Source: JAEVLT01 sp964484065 (GTDB taxonomy: Bacteria > Bacillota > Bacilli > Bacillales > Cytobacillaceae). Taken from it: a stretch of DNA of 13,693 nt. Below the pieces are notes generated by a model, which worked only from the letters and a program-made list of their open reading frames with translations, searched no databases and was not told the origin of the DNA. Positions 7,672 through 12,851 of the stretch are shown here, in pieces; position 1 is the stretch's first letter; each line of letters starts with the position of its first letter. The translations under genes were made by a program, and so were the position numbers. The stretch spans positions 1 through 13,693 of the forward strand of contig CAZAEW010000086.1 of the NCBI GenBank assembly GCA_964484065.1, given 5' to 3'.

Positions 7672-7699
7672 CTGTGAAACAATCTTATTCAGTCGGTAC
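7672..7699 (-). repeat. Conserved 3' border element, copy 3 (cassette D)
   Basis: A 28-bp sequence that on the minus strand starts GTACCGACTGAATAA and ends TTTCACAG. By eye it matches the copy at 12414-12441 in 23 of 28 positions and the copy at 8709-8736 in 21. Read in one frame it is Val-Pro-Thr-Glu-stop, a coding relic that begins just after an in-frame TAG. A terminator follows, as in the other copies. Confidence 0.7.
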
Positions 7700-7717
7700 C
7701 TTGCACAAATACTAAAG

Positions 7718-7743
7718 CCCTGAAAAGCATTAGCTAATCAGGG
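7718..7743 (-). terminator. Weak hairpin directly after the SUFU-type gene
   Basis: CCCTGA (7718-7723) and TCAGGG (7738-7743) can pair around a 14-nt loop that contains the palindrome TTAGCTAA. The following minus-strand bases are GCUUUAG, a poor U-tract. It may be a partial terminator or an RNA-stabilising stem. Confidence 0.35.
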
Positions 7744-7755
7744 TTAAAATCATAC

Positions 7756-8331
7756 TTAAAGAATAGAATTTCTTCTTACGTCAAATATATTTATGTTTTT
7801 TTTCTCGAACAAATCTTCGAGGGCTTCTGTCCCTTCTTTCTCAGCAAACAAGAACTCTTTTGTTGATATTGGTACTGCAAGTAACCATGTAACTTTTTTA
7901 TCTGGGAAGTCTACACTCTTAAGTTTTTCCCATAAAAAAGGGGAAGTAAATAGCACATGTTCCATCTCACTATCTGGATAGTACACATTTATTACCCCTT
8001 TAAATATTTCACCATGAGAAATTGATAGATTTGTGTTAATTATATTGAAGGCACAAGTAGATAATATATTGGGGGAAAATTCAAATATTGTAGCACTAGC
8101 CCCAACAATTTCTATTCTAAGTGGCTTTTCATCTACTGAATATCCAATTGAATAATCAGATAAACCAATAGTAGAGTAAGATGTAACGCCTTCACAAGGT
8201 CTATCTTTAATCGCTAGTATATCAACATTACTAACTTTATTCTCATCCCAATACTTTGATACACTAGGCTTCCCTCCGAATGCTTCTAAAGCAGTTCTTG
8301 CAATAATTTTATTCTCTTTCGTAACTGTCAT
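7756..8331 (-). CDS. SUFU-family immunity protein (YqcF-like), cassette D
   Basis: A 191-residue soluble protein with the bacterial suppressor-of-fused pattern: FGGKPSVSKYWDENK, DRPCEGVTSYSTIGLSDYSIG, then CAFNIINTNLSIS, HVLFTSPFLWEKLKS and VTWLLAVPISTKEFLFA. In Bacillus, SUFU proteins such as YqcF neutralise LXG nuclease toxins by binding the toxin domain. That role is supported here because a GH-E nuclease remnant lies immediately upstream (8358-8618) with only 26 nt between. The start ATG at 8329-8331 has a strong GGGAGGT site 5 nt upstream. The gene is intact and of normal length although its toxin is broken. Confidence 0.88.
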   Translation of the reverse strand: MTVTKENKIIARTALEAFGGKPSVSKYWDENKVSNVDILAIKDRPCEGVTSYSTIGLSDYSIGYSVDEKPLRIEIVGASATIFEFSPNILSTCAFNIINTNLSISHGEIFKGVINVYYPDSEMEHVLFTSPFLWEKLKSVDFPDKKVTWLLAVPISTKEFLFAEKEGTEALEDLFEKKNINIFDVRRNSIL

Positions 8332-8357
8332 AGTAAACCTCCCAAAATGATAGCCGA

Positions 8358-8618
8358 TTATTCATCTTCAAAATAATCATCTGTTAAATCTTTTCCCTTA
8401 TGGCTCCTATTTTAGGATGGTAATTCTGGACGATAATGGTCTGGGTTATTATGTTCATCCAAAAATTCTTTCCTAGTGATACCTCTTTCCATAGAACTTA
8501 GTTGGTGTTTTCTAAATTCATAACCTGGTTTGTGTCCCTTATCCCAAGGCTCATCTTTATTCATAATTGTATTTGTAAGTGGGTCTTTGACATTACCATT
8601 TGGATCCTCATAAGTGGT
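8358..8618 (-). pseudogene. GH-E (HNH/ENDO VII) nuclease toxin remnant, cassette D
   Basis: A reading frame with no start codon, bounded by TAG at 8619-8621 and TAA at 8358-8360, encodes a recognisable toxin tip: TYEDPNGNVKDPLTN, then EPWDKGHKPGYEFRK, EFLDEHNNPDHYRPELPS, an in-frame TAA at 8412-8414, and NRSHKGKDLTDDYFEDE. The GHKPGYE and NNP-x-x-YRPE-x-P-S-x-NRSHK pattern is that of GH-E family nucleases, a metal-dependent HNH-type DNase fold at the C-terminus of LXG and other polymorphic toxins. The internal TAA falls between LPS and NRSHK, where the family usually has a Ser, so a single TCA-to-TAA change would explain it. N-terminal delivery and linker regions are absent. Context: directly upstream of its likely SUFU immunity gene. 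Confidence 0.8.
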
Positions 8619-8663
8619 CTAGCACTCAAGTTTTAGAGAAAGTTCGTTTCGCTATTTACAATC

Positions 8664-8691
8664 AAAAAAAACCATGGAAAATACCATAACC
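8664..8691 (-). terminator. Terminator closing the RNase A/CdiI cassette
   Basis: In the minus-strand RNA, GGUUAUGG pairs with CCAUGGUU, partly through G-U wobbles, around a UAUUUU loop, followed by a run of U. It lies 17 nt beyond the border element at 8709-8736 and separates cassette C from cassette D. Confidence 0.7.
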
Positions 8692-8708
8692 TAATTTGTA
8701 GAATAATG

Positions 8709-8736
8709 CTGTGGAATAAGATTATTCTGGCGGTGC
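8709..8736 (-). repeat. Conserved 3' border element, copy 2 (cassette C)
   Basis: A 28-bp element reading GCACCGCCAGAATAATC at its 5' end on the minus strand and TTCCACAG at its 3' end; 23 of 28 positions match the copy at 12414-12441. In one frame it encodes Ala-Pro-Pro-Glu-stop at the end of a short relic (NLDNANSAPPE) that follows an in-frame TAG. It lies 13 nt after the small-protein stop codon. Confidence 0.75.
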
Positions 8737-8749
8737 CGAATTTGCATTA

Positions 8750-9001
8750 TCAAGATTCTATAGTTGTTCGGTCAACAAAGTTTTGATTCTCTTTAATAAT
8801 CATTCTTGAAAGACGTCTTCCTGCTCTTTTAAAGAAGAAATCATCAGCGAATCCTTGTGAATCAATTGGCGATAGCTGGTTGATAACCCTATTCTTTTTA
8901 TCATATTCAATTCGCCCCATTGAATTCTCATTCGGTCCATATAGATATACTACCCTATCTTCGTCATCAAACTCCTTCAACATTAACACAAAAACTGCCA
9001 T
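8750..9001 (-). CDS. Small conserved protein of toxin-immunity loci, function unknown
   Basis: An 83-residue soluble protein: MAVFVLMLKEFDDEDRVVYL, then YGPNENSMGRIEYDKK, ending FVDRTTIES. I do not know its function. The layout (beta-rich start, YGPNE-x-x-G-x-I-E, an Ala-containing helix, then F-x-[DE]-x-T ending in Ser) resembles small hypothetical proteins I recall next to immunity genes in Bacillus polymorphic-toxin loci. I chose the ATG at 8999-9001 because GAGGAG sits 8 nt upstream; a GTG three codons earlier would abut that site. It follows cdiI by 44 nt and precedes the border element and terminator, so it is the last gene of cassette C. Either a second immunity protein for a lost toxin or an accessory factor would fit. 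Confidence 0.7.
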   Translation of the reverse strand: MAVFVLMLKEFDDEDRVVYLYGPNENSMGRIEYDKKNRVINQLSPIDSQGFADDFFFKRAGRRLSRMIIKENQNFVDRTTIES

Positions 9002-9045
9002 GGTCTTCACTCCTCATACTCCTTCAAAAACTCATAGACCAAATT

Positions 9046-9345
9046 TCATCTTGTTTTTACAGTTCCTTTTATTTGCTCTACTAATTTATTCATCCACTGT
9101 AATGGGTTTAATTGAAGTGCAGGAAAATAAATTTCTGCATTATTTTGTATAATATTTTCTTTTTCTTGTTTTGTTAAATCACTATTTAAAAACTCTTCAC
9201 AATACTTTATTGTAAACAGCAAACACTCTCTACTAGCTTCGTCTATAAACTCATCTAATGCTTGTTCAGGAGAACTGATATCTTGGTGAAATGTTCCACC
9301 TAAAAAATCCTCTAACTCCTCTAAGAAATCATAGCTGTCATCCAT
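9046..9345 (-). CDS. CdiI-family immunity protein, cassette C
   Basis: A 99-residue acidic, helical cytoplasmic protein. The start MDDSYDFLEELEDFLGGTFHQD and the following SSPEQALDEFIDEA match the CdiI_2-type family, whose hallmark is a [YF]-F-H-Q-D element near the N-terminus. Members bind and block CdiA-CT nucleases. Pairing is supported by the RNase A-like toxin domain ending 16 nt upstream. I chose the ATG at 9343-9345 because GAGAGGAA lies about 5 nt upstream; the longer frame to 9438 would overlap the toxin gene and lacks a binding site. The gene is intact. An 83-residue gene follows in the same transcript. Confidence 0.82.
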   Translation of the reverse strand: MDDSYDFLEELEDFLGGTFHQDISSPEQALDEFIDEASRECLLFTIKYCEEFLNSDLTKQEKENIIQNNAEIYFPALQLNPLQWMNKLVEQIKGTVKTR

Positions 9346-9361
9346 GAAATTTCCTCTCTTT

Positions 9362-9742
9362 CTATTTAATTGGATATCCTGTAAGAATAAAATCTCCATT
9401 ATCATCCCTTTTAAGCACAATTTTTGCGTTTGTAACATTTTCCACTACTCTTGAGTTTCTTGAGATACTTCTACCAATTATCTCTCCATCACCCTTGTAT
9501 CTTAATGATAATGTAGGTCTACTATTGGGATTTGAAAGCCATTTTTGGATTTTCTTGATATTATTTGGATTGTTCAGAACTGTATTAGCAACTTTTTCAG
9601 CAGTAGCCCTTTTTGTAAAAGTAGAAGAACCAGTAATGTTTGGATTAGTTCTCAGTCTTTCTAACAATTCTTCATCTGTTTTCCCGACATGTTTTTCTAA
9701 TAAATGTCCACCTTTTAACTCATGTGCAGCTTGCTTGTTCAT
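9362..9742 (-). CDS. CdiA-CT RNase A-like toxin domain, detached from its carrier
   Basis: Codes for about 126 residues of a bacterial CdiA-CT RNase A-like domain (YkrI-type): ELKGGHLLEKHVGKTDEELL at the start, TFTKRATAEKVANTVL and IQKWL in the middle, and a C-terminal ILTGYPIK. The His of EKHV, a following Arg (LLERL) and the T-x-Y pair of TGYP correspond to the catalytic set known for this fold, so the domain itself looks active. Family role: degrading RNA in a target cell. The ATG at 9740-9742 has GAGGG 9 nt upstream, which may be fortuitous; the frame is also open to an ATG at 9769. The carrier is disrupted: the DNA just before reads as pre-toxin in another frame (see 9770-10099). If translated at all, the product would be a free cytoplasmic RNase held by CdiI. 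Confidence 0.7.
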   Translation of the reverse strand: MNKQAAHELKGGHLLEKHVGKTDEELLERLRTNPNITGSSTFTKRATAEKVANTVLNNPNNIKKIQKWLSNPNSRPTLSLRYKGDGEIIGRSISRNSRVVENVTNAKIVLKRDDNGDFILTGYPIK

Positions 9743-9769
9743 CCGTCCATTCCCTCGTAGCTTCTCCAT

Positions 9770-10099
9770 TTAAAATATGTTCACTTTCTTGTTCCACATC
9801 AATTGTTGCCATTCTTCTTTTGTAATAGTTCTAGTTTTAACTTTCTCATTCAATAGTTTCATTTTTTTACTACACATTATTTTATAAGGGGTTTCTCGCA
9901 GAGTTAAATCCAAGTCTTTAGCTCTTTCAGCAATAATATCTGCCTCTTCTCTAATATTCTTAACTTGGAAAGTTTCACCTGCGCTCTTAGAAGGATTACC
10001 AATTTCTGAAGAAGTTTCCCTACCTTCTTTGCGGATATGTTCGTAACGCAAATCCGTTAAAACGTACTTTACGATGACTTCAAAACATAATACAACCCT
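9770..10099 (-). pseudogene. Pre-toxin linker fragment of cassette C, 5'-truncated and frameshifted
   Basis: An open frame from after a TAA near 10100 to TAA at 9770-9772. The only usable start is a TTG at 10051 with no Shine-Dalgarno. The translation includes YVLTDLRYEHIRKEGR, then AERAKDLDLTLRETPYK and KTRTITKEEWQQLMWNKKVN. The WQQLMWNKK segment is typical of linkers before toxin tips in Bacillus polymorphic toxins, where it normally runs into N-RRR-x-GV...NGE-x-TR-x-W. Here, after VN, the continuation (HILNGEATREWTDEQAS) appears in a different frame at about 9735-9785, and the toxin domain then resumes in the original frame. So about 15 linker residues are missing and two compensating frame changes are present. 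No LXG or Cdi N-terminal delivery region is attached. Confidence 0.65.
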
Positions 10100-10214
10100 T
10101 TATTTTTTCTTCTACTATCGTCATACACTGTCCACAACCATTACAATCCATAAAATGTAACAACTAATGTATTTATAAAATTATTATTCGCTATTAAACT
10201 TTCACGTTAAAACA

Positions 10215-10257
10215 CAAAAAGCACTTGTTGCCTTTAGTCGACAATCAAGTGCTTAAA
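10215..10257 (-). terminator. Terminator between cassettes B and C
   Basis: In the minus-strand RNA, AAGCACUUG pairs with CAAGUGCUU; a further UUG/CAA pairing extends it inward, and UUUUUGUGUUUU follows. The loop contains a SalI-like GTCGAC palindrome. It would end transcripts coming from the DUF6985-type gene about 260 nt upstream, or from the promoter-like site at 10304-10332. Confidence 0.75.
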
Positions 10258-10303
10258 GCTCATCTGTTTTTAAGTAGCATAAATTTATAAGTTTTATAGT
10301 AAC

Positions 10304-10332
10304 AGTATGATACCTTTTATATGTCGTGACAA
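10304..10332 (-). promoter_or_regulatory. Candidate sigma-A promoter
   Basis: The minus strand reads TTGTCA (10327-10332), a 17-nt spacer, then CATACT (10304-10309): five of six and four of six consensus matches. The transcript would start near 10297 and meet the hairpin at 10257-10215 after about 40 nt. It would therefore be a very short RNA or an attenuated leader for the cassette C genes. Confidence 0.3.
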
Positions 10333-10473
10333 CTACTACGTTAAAACTTACGAGTTTGTTCGAGTTCGTTAGTTTAATATACATTCCATGTGTTTATATT
10401 CATCACCCAGTAAAATGTCATCTCGCCTAAGCTAGTACTTCGTTTTTCTACCCTATCATTGCACACAGTACTC

Positions 10474-10494
10474 CATGATGGTACAACCATCATG
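10474..10494. repeat. Perfect 8-bp inverted repeat after the DUF6985-type gene
   Basis: CATGATGG and CCATCATG flank a 5-nt loop, about 26 nt beyond the gene's stop codon. On the minus-strand transcript no U-tract follows; on the plus strand it is followed by AGTTTTAACTTTTT. It could stabilise the mRNA 3' end, or weakly terminate antisense transcripts. Confidence 0.5.
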
Positions 10495-10519
10495 AGTTTT
10501 AACTTTTTAACAACCTATT

Positions 10520-10987
10520 TTAAATTGCAACGTCTTGATAACCTACTTCAGTTACTTTTTCATTTAACAAACGAATCCCTAGCCCATTTTCTGTATCCCA
10601 TGTACAATTAAATGTAATTCCAATATCCCGACCGTCAAAAATACCTGCATAGGGAACAACAATCCCATCTAAACTTATCATTTCTAATATTTCATTAGCT
10701 GTTTCAACTAATGGATAGTTTTCATTTACTTCAATATCATAACCTAGTTCCTGACGCTCTTGTTTGTAATAGTCTAATATTGATTGCAAAAAGCTTTGTT
10801 GTAATTGTTCCCAATTTTGCATAAGTGAAGTATATGCTACATATTGTTCTTCATCAAACTTACCATCCTCATCACCTTTTACTATTAGCGCTATCTCGAC
10901 TTCATGTCCAAAAAAGTTAATGCTAGTATCCTTAGACCACACAAAATCATATTCAAGCTCACCAAAAATCGCATCATTTATTTTCAT
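10520..10987 (-). CDS. DUF6985-type immunity protein, cassette B
   Basis: A 155-residue acidic soluble protein: MKINDAIFGELEYDFVW, then INFFGHEVEIALIVKGDEDG, FDEEQYVAYTSLMQNW, and a C-terminal half with DGRDIGITFNCTWDTENGLG. This FGELEYD...W...FFG...V...G...Q..AY layout is what I associate with DUF6985 proteins found beside HNH nuclease toxins, where they act as immunity proteins. That role is inferred from position: the gene starts 14 nt after the HNH toxin remnant and has an AAGGAGC site 6 nt before the ATG at 10985-10987. The gene is intact although the toxin upstream carries a nonsense codon. A terminator lies far downstream at 10215-10257. Confidence 0.75.
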   Translation of the reverse strand: MKINDAIFGELEYDFVWSKDTSINFFGHEVEIALIVKGDEDGKFDEEQYVAYTSLMQNWEQLQQSFLQSILDYYKQERQELGYDIEVNENYPLVETANEILEMISLDGIVVPYAGIFDGRDIGITFNCTWDTENGLGIRLLNEKVTEVGYQDVAI

Positions 10988-11001
10988 CTTACTGCTCCTT
11001 T

Positions 11002-11289
11002 TTATTTATTAGCAAATCCTCCCGGCTCAAACGCACCTGCGTTTATCTCACCTACTCCACCAAGATGCCCAAATCTTTTATTTATCTCTGTCGGTACAAG
11101 TTGCATTATTTTCACATCATTTACTTCATGCCATGTTAATTGATTTTTTGTTCGATATTTGTCTATGTCTTTCGCGGTAATCCCACCAGGTTCCATTCCA
11201 AATTGGCGAGCTAGTTCAACTGAGTCATTTAGCTTATCTGCTAACTTTTGATCTGCTTGAGCAAAATTGTATGTCCTAGCTTTTGTACC
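11002..11289 (-). pseudogene. HNH nuclease toxin domain, 3' part of the cassette B toxin
   Basis: Ninety-five sense codons in the same frame as the upstream toxin ORF, separated from it only by TAA at 11290-11292. The translation starts GTKARTYNFAQADQKLAD and ends AGAFEPGGFANK. The core TWHEVND, then MQLVPTEIN and FGHLGGVGE, resembles the WHH-type HNH toxins (W-H-[HE]...MQLVP...H-x-GG), with Glu at the second His position. It would be a metal-dependent DNase acting in the target cell. An internal ATG (11194-11196, MEPGG) exists but would remove the N-terminal part of the domain and has no clear binding site. With an intact codon at 11290 the toxin would read through to its immunity gene, 14 nt on. 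The nonsense codon is a direct reading; the function is a family inference. Confidence 0.75.
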
Positions 11290-12345
11290 TTAATTCCCTT
11301 TTCCTCCAAGCATATAGTCAATTTCAATTTGAGCCTTTGATACTGGCGAAAAATCAGGAACTCCATTTTTATATTGAATCCCTTTAATGCCAGCTTCATC
11401 TAATATACGTTTCAATTTAGGGTCTGGTGGTGGTTTAAGCGTACTTAAAGATTCTCCTCTGATTCCTTCAAATTCAACCTTTGAATTAACTGGTGAAGGT
11501 GTCTGATTATACCTTTCTTCATAAGAACTAGCAAAATCAGTTTGTCTAAAAGCAGGTGGAACTTCAGCCTCTCTATTACCCGTACCCTTAGAATTACTAC
11601 CTAATATCTGAACAGTTTCACCTTCTTGAAGCTGTTGATTCATAATCAGTTTTCTATCATCCACAGCCTCTTTCTCAATCTTGACTGAATCGACGGACTT
11701 CTTAATATGCAGATTAGGTTCAACATAACCATTATAAGCCCCTGCTGTGGTCAGCCCAGTTTTTTCAACTTTTATGGCTAAGCGTTCTCCAAGTTCTTTT
11801 AAGCCTTTACCAAACAGTTTTTTTCCGCCTTTAATCGCTAAATCCTTGGGGTCCACGATATATTCTAGGAGCTCCAGCGGGGTTCCCTCATATAAGGAAT
11901 CCAGTTCTTTCACTCCGCCCGTTCGGTCTTTTTCTGGGATTTTCTTCACTATTTCATAACGGTATACGAACTTTCCATTAACTTCTGCTGTGAATTTCCG
12001 GACAATCAAGCCATTTTCAAAAATGTAATAATCTCCGCCATACTCACCTTGCTCATCGATAATTTGAGCTTTGTAAGCTAATTTATGATTAATATGTTCA
12101 AACTCTTCTTTACTAATAAACCTCTGCTCTTTAGCCCGATAGATTTCACTGCTATGATAGGCCTTGGAATCGAAGTTAACAGGTGAAATGGTGCCGGCTT
12201 TCTTAGATGAGTCCAATAGCTGCTGAAAAAGCAGTTTTGCATAGGACTCCGCGGGTACGGATTTTTGATATTCATTTACAAGGTAGTAATCCAATTCATG
12301 TACTTGATCCAGCGTGTCCTTCCGCTCTCTTTCCGCTTGGTGCAT
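11290..12345 (-). pseudogene. LXG-toxin fragment (LXG C-terminal part and pre-toxin), 5' part of the cassette B toxin
   Basis: A 351-codon frame. Residues 1-50 (ERERKDTLDQVHELDYYLVNEY) match the last helices of an LXG domain, normally at about residue 180-230 of a type VII-secreted toxin. About 95-165 hold the module YYIFENGLIVRKFTAEVNGK through EKDRTGGVKELDSLYEGTPLELLEYIVDPKDLAIKGGKK. About 240-330 are a Pro/Ser-rich linker leading into the toxin start (GIQYKNGVPDFSPVSKAQIE). The frame ends at a TAA directly before the in-frame HNH domain. At the 5' end no ribosome binding site precedes the ATG, and the frame continues upstream past a TAG as KFASTPLRPSE into the terminator at 12383-12411. 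This is therefore an orphan fragment without secretion signals. Residues from about 90 on duplicate cassette A. Confidence 0.75.
11655..12110 (-). repeat. Direct repeat of LXG pre-toxin DNA, copy in cassette B
   Basis: Nearly identical to 13238-13693 at a constant offset of 1583 bp. Identity is highest across 11708-12110 and fades below 11690, with weaker similarity to about 11600. The other copy runs off the window, so the full repeat is longer. It encodes the shared pre-toxin module of the two toxins and offers a substrate for recombination that could swap or delete everything between. Confidence 0.9.
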
Positions 12346-12382
12346 CTATTCAGAAGGCCGCAACGGAGTTGAGGCGAATTTC

Positions 12383-12411
12383 AAAAAGGCTTTGGACAAT
12401 ACCAAAGCCTT
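12383..12411 (-). terminator. Terminator closing cassette A
   Basis: In the minus-strand RNA a perfect 10-bp stem (AAGGCUUUGG with CCAAAGCCUU) closes a 6-nt loop, followed by UUUUU. It follows the border element at 12414-12441 by only 2 nt. It abuts the truncated LXG fragment of cassette B, so it insulates that fragment from upstream transcription. Confidence 0.88.
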
Positions 12412-12413
12412 CT

Positions 12414-12441
12414 CCGTGAAACAAGATTATTCGGGCGGTAC
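12414..12441 (-). repeat. Conserved 3' border element, copy 1 (cassette A)
   Basis: A 28-bp element reading GTACCGCCCGAATAATC at its 5' end on the minus strand and TTTCACGG at its 3' end; 23 of 28 positions match each of the other two copies. One frame reads LVLVPPE-stop after an in-frame TAG, suggesting the 3' end of an ancestral toxin gene. It lies 25 nt beyond the immunity gene stop. Confidence 0.75.
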
Positions 12442-12466
12442 GAGGACCAACTATTTTATTCAGCAA

Positions 12467-12838
12467 TCATTCTACAGCATGCACTCTTTTAGACAAAATC
12501 CAACCATTTAATCCATAGGAAGCTTGTATTTTAAAGTAATGATATCCATTTTCCTTGATAAAATAAATTAATTCTTCTACAGAATCATAATCCATTGGCC
12601 AGTAATAATCTTTCCCCTTATCTAACAATTCTTTATTGTCTGTAATAAACGAATCTATTTCTCCTTCAACTATATCCAAAAGTATACTGTCCGGTAACTG
12701 GTCTTCAAAATGAAATGCAAAGAGATCTTCAAACAAAATTATTATTTTTTCTTGTTCGAACAATACTTCCACTGTTATTTTTGAGTGTTCAAAATCTATT
12801 TGATAATTTAAAATTTTACTGTCATGAATTTGTTTCAT
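12467..12838 (-). CDS. Putative immunity protein of cassette A
   Basis: A 123-residue acidic soluble protein (MKQIHDSKILNYQIDFEHSK, with FEDLFAFHFEDQLPDS and a C-terminal YHYFKIQASYGLNGWILSK). I cannot assign a family; the alternating beta strands and Trp/Tyr-rich end resemble small single-domain immunity proteins. The role is inferred from position: it begins 13 nt after the cassette A toxin stop codon, and its ribosome binding site GGGAG (12847-12851) directly abuts that stop. The ATG at 12836-12838 was chosen for this site; a longer frame to 12928 would overlap the toxin. It is followed by the border element and a strong terminator. Confidence 0.75.
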   Translation of the reverse strand: MKQIHDSKILNYQIDFEHSKITVEVLFEQEKIIILFEDLFAFHFEDQLPDSILLDIVEGEIDSFITDNKELLDKGKDYYWPMDYDSVEELIYFIKENGYHYFKIQASYGLNGWILSKRVHAVE

Positions 12839-12851
12839 TGGTTTCTCTCCC

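Larger units (their letters stand above)
10100..10519. other. Non-coding spacer between cassettes B and C
   Basis: About 420 bases with no supportable gene on either strand. It holds a palindromic hairpin (10474-10494), a promoter-like pair (10304-10332) and a terminator (10215-10257). It is AT-rich and full of stops. No copy of the 28-bp border element is visible, unlike the ends of the other cassettes, so the original end of cassette B may have been lost. Confidence 0.55.

Noticed and set aside
7563..7715. A short plus-strand frame crossing the intergenic region at the array edge
   Set aside because: It runs through the terminator and border element, has no binding site, and encodes nothing recognisable.
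9743..9769. ATG at 9769 as the toxin start
   Set aside because: It has no Shine-Dalgarno, and this stretch reads as linker (NGEATREWTDEQ) in another frame, so the first residues from this ATG are out-of-frame noise.
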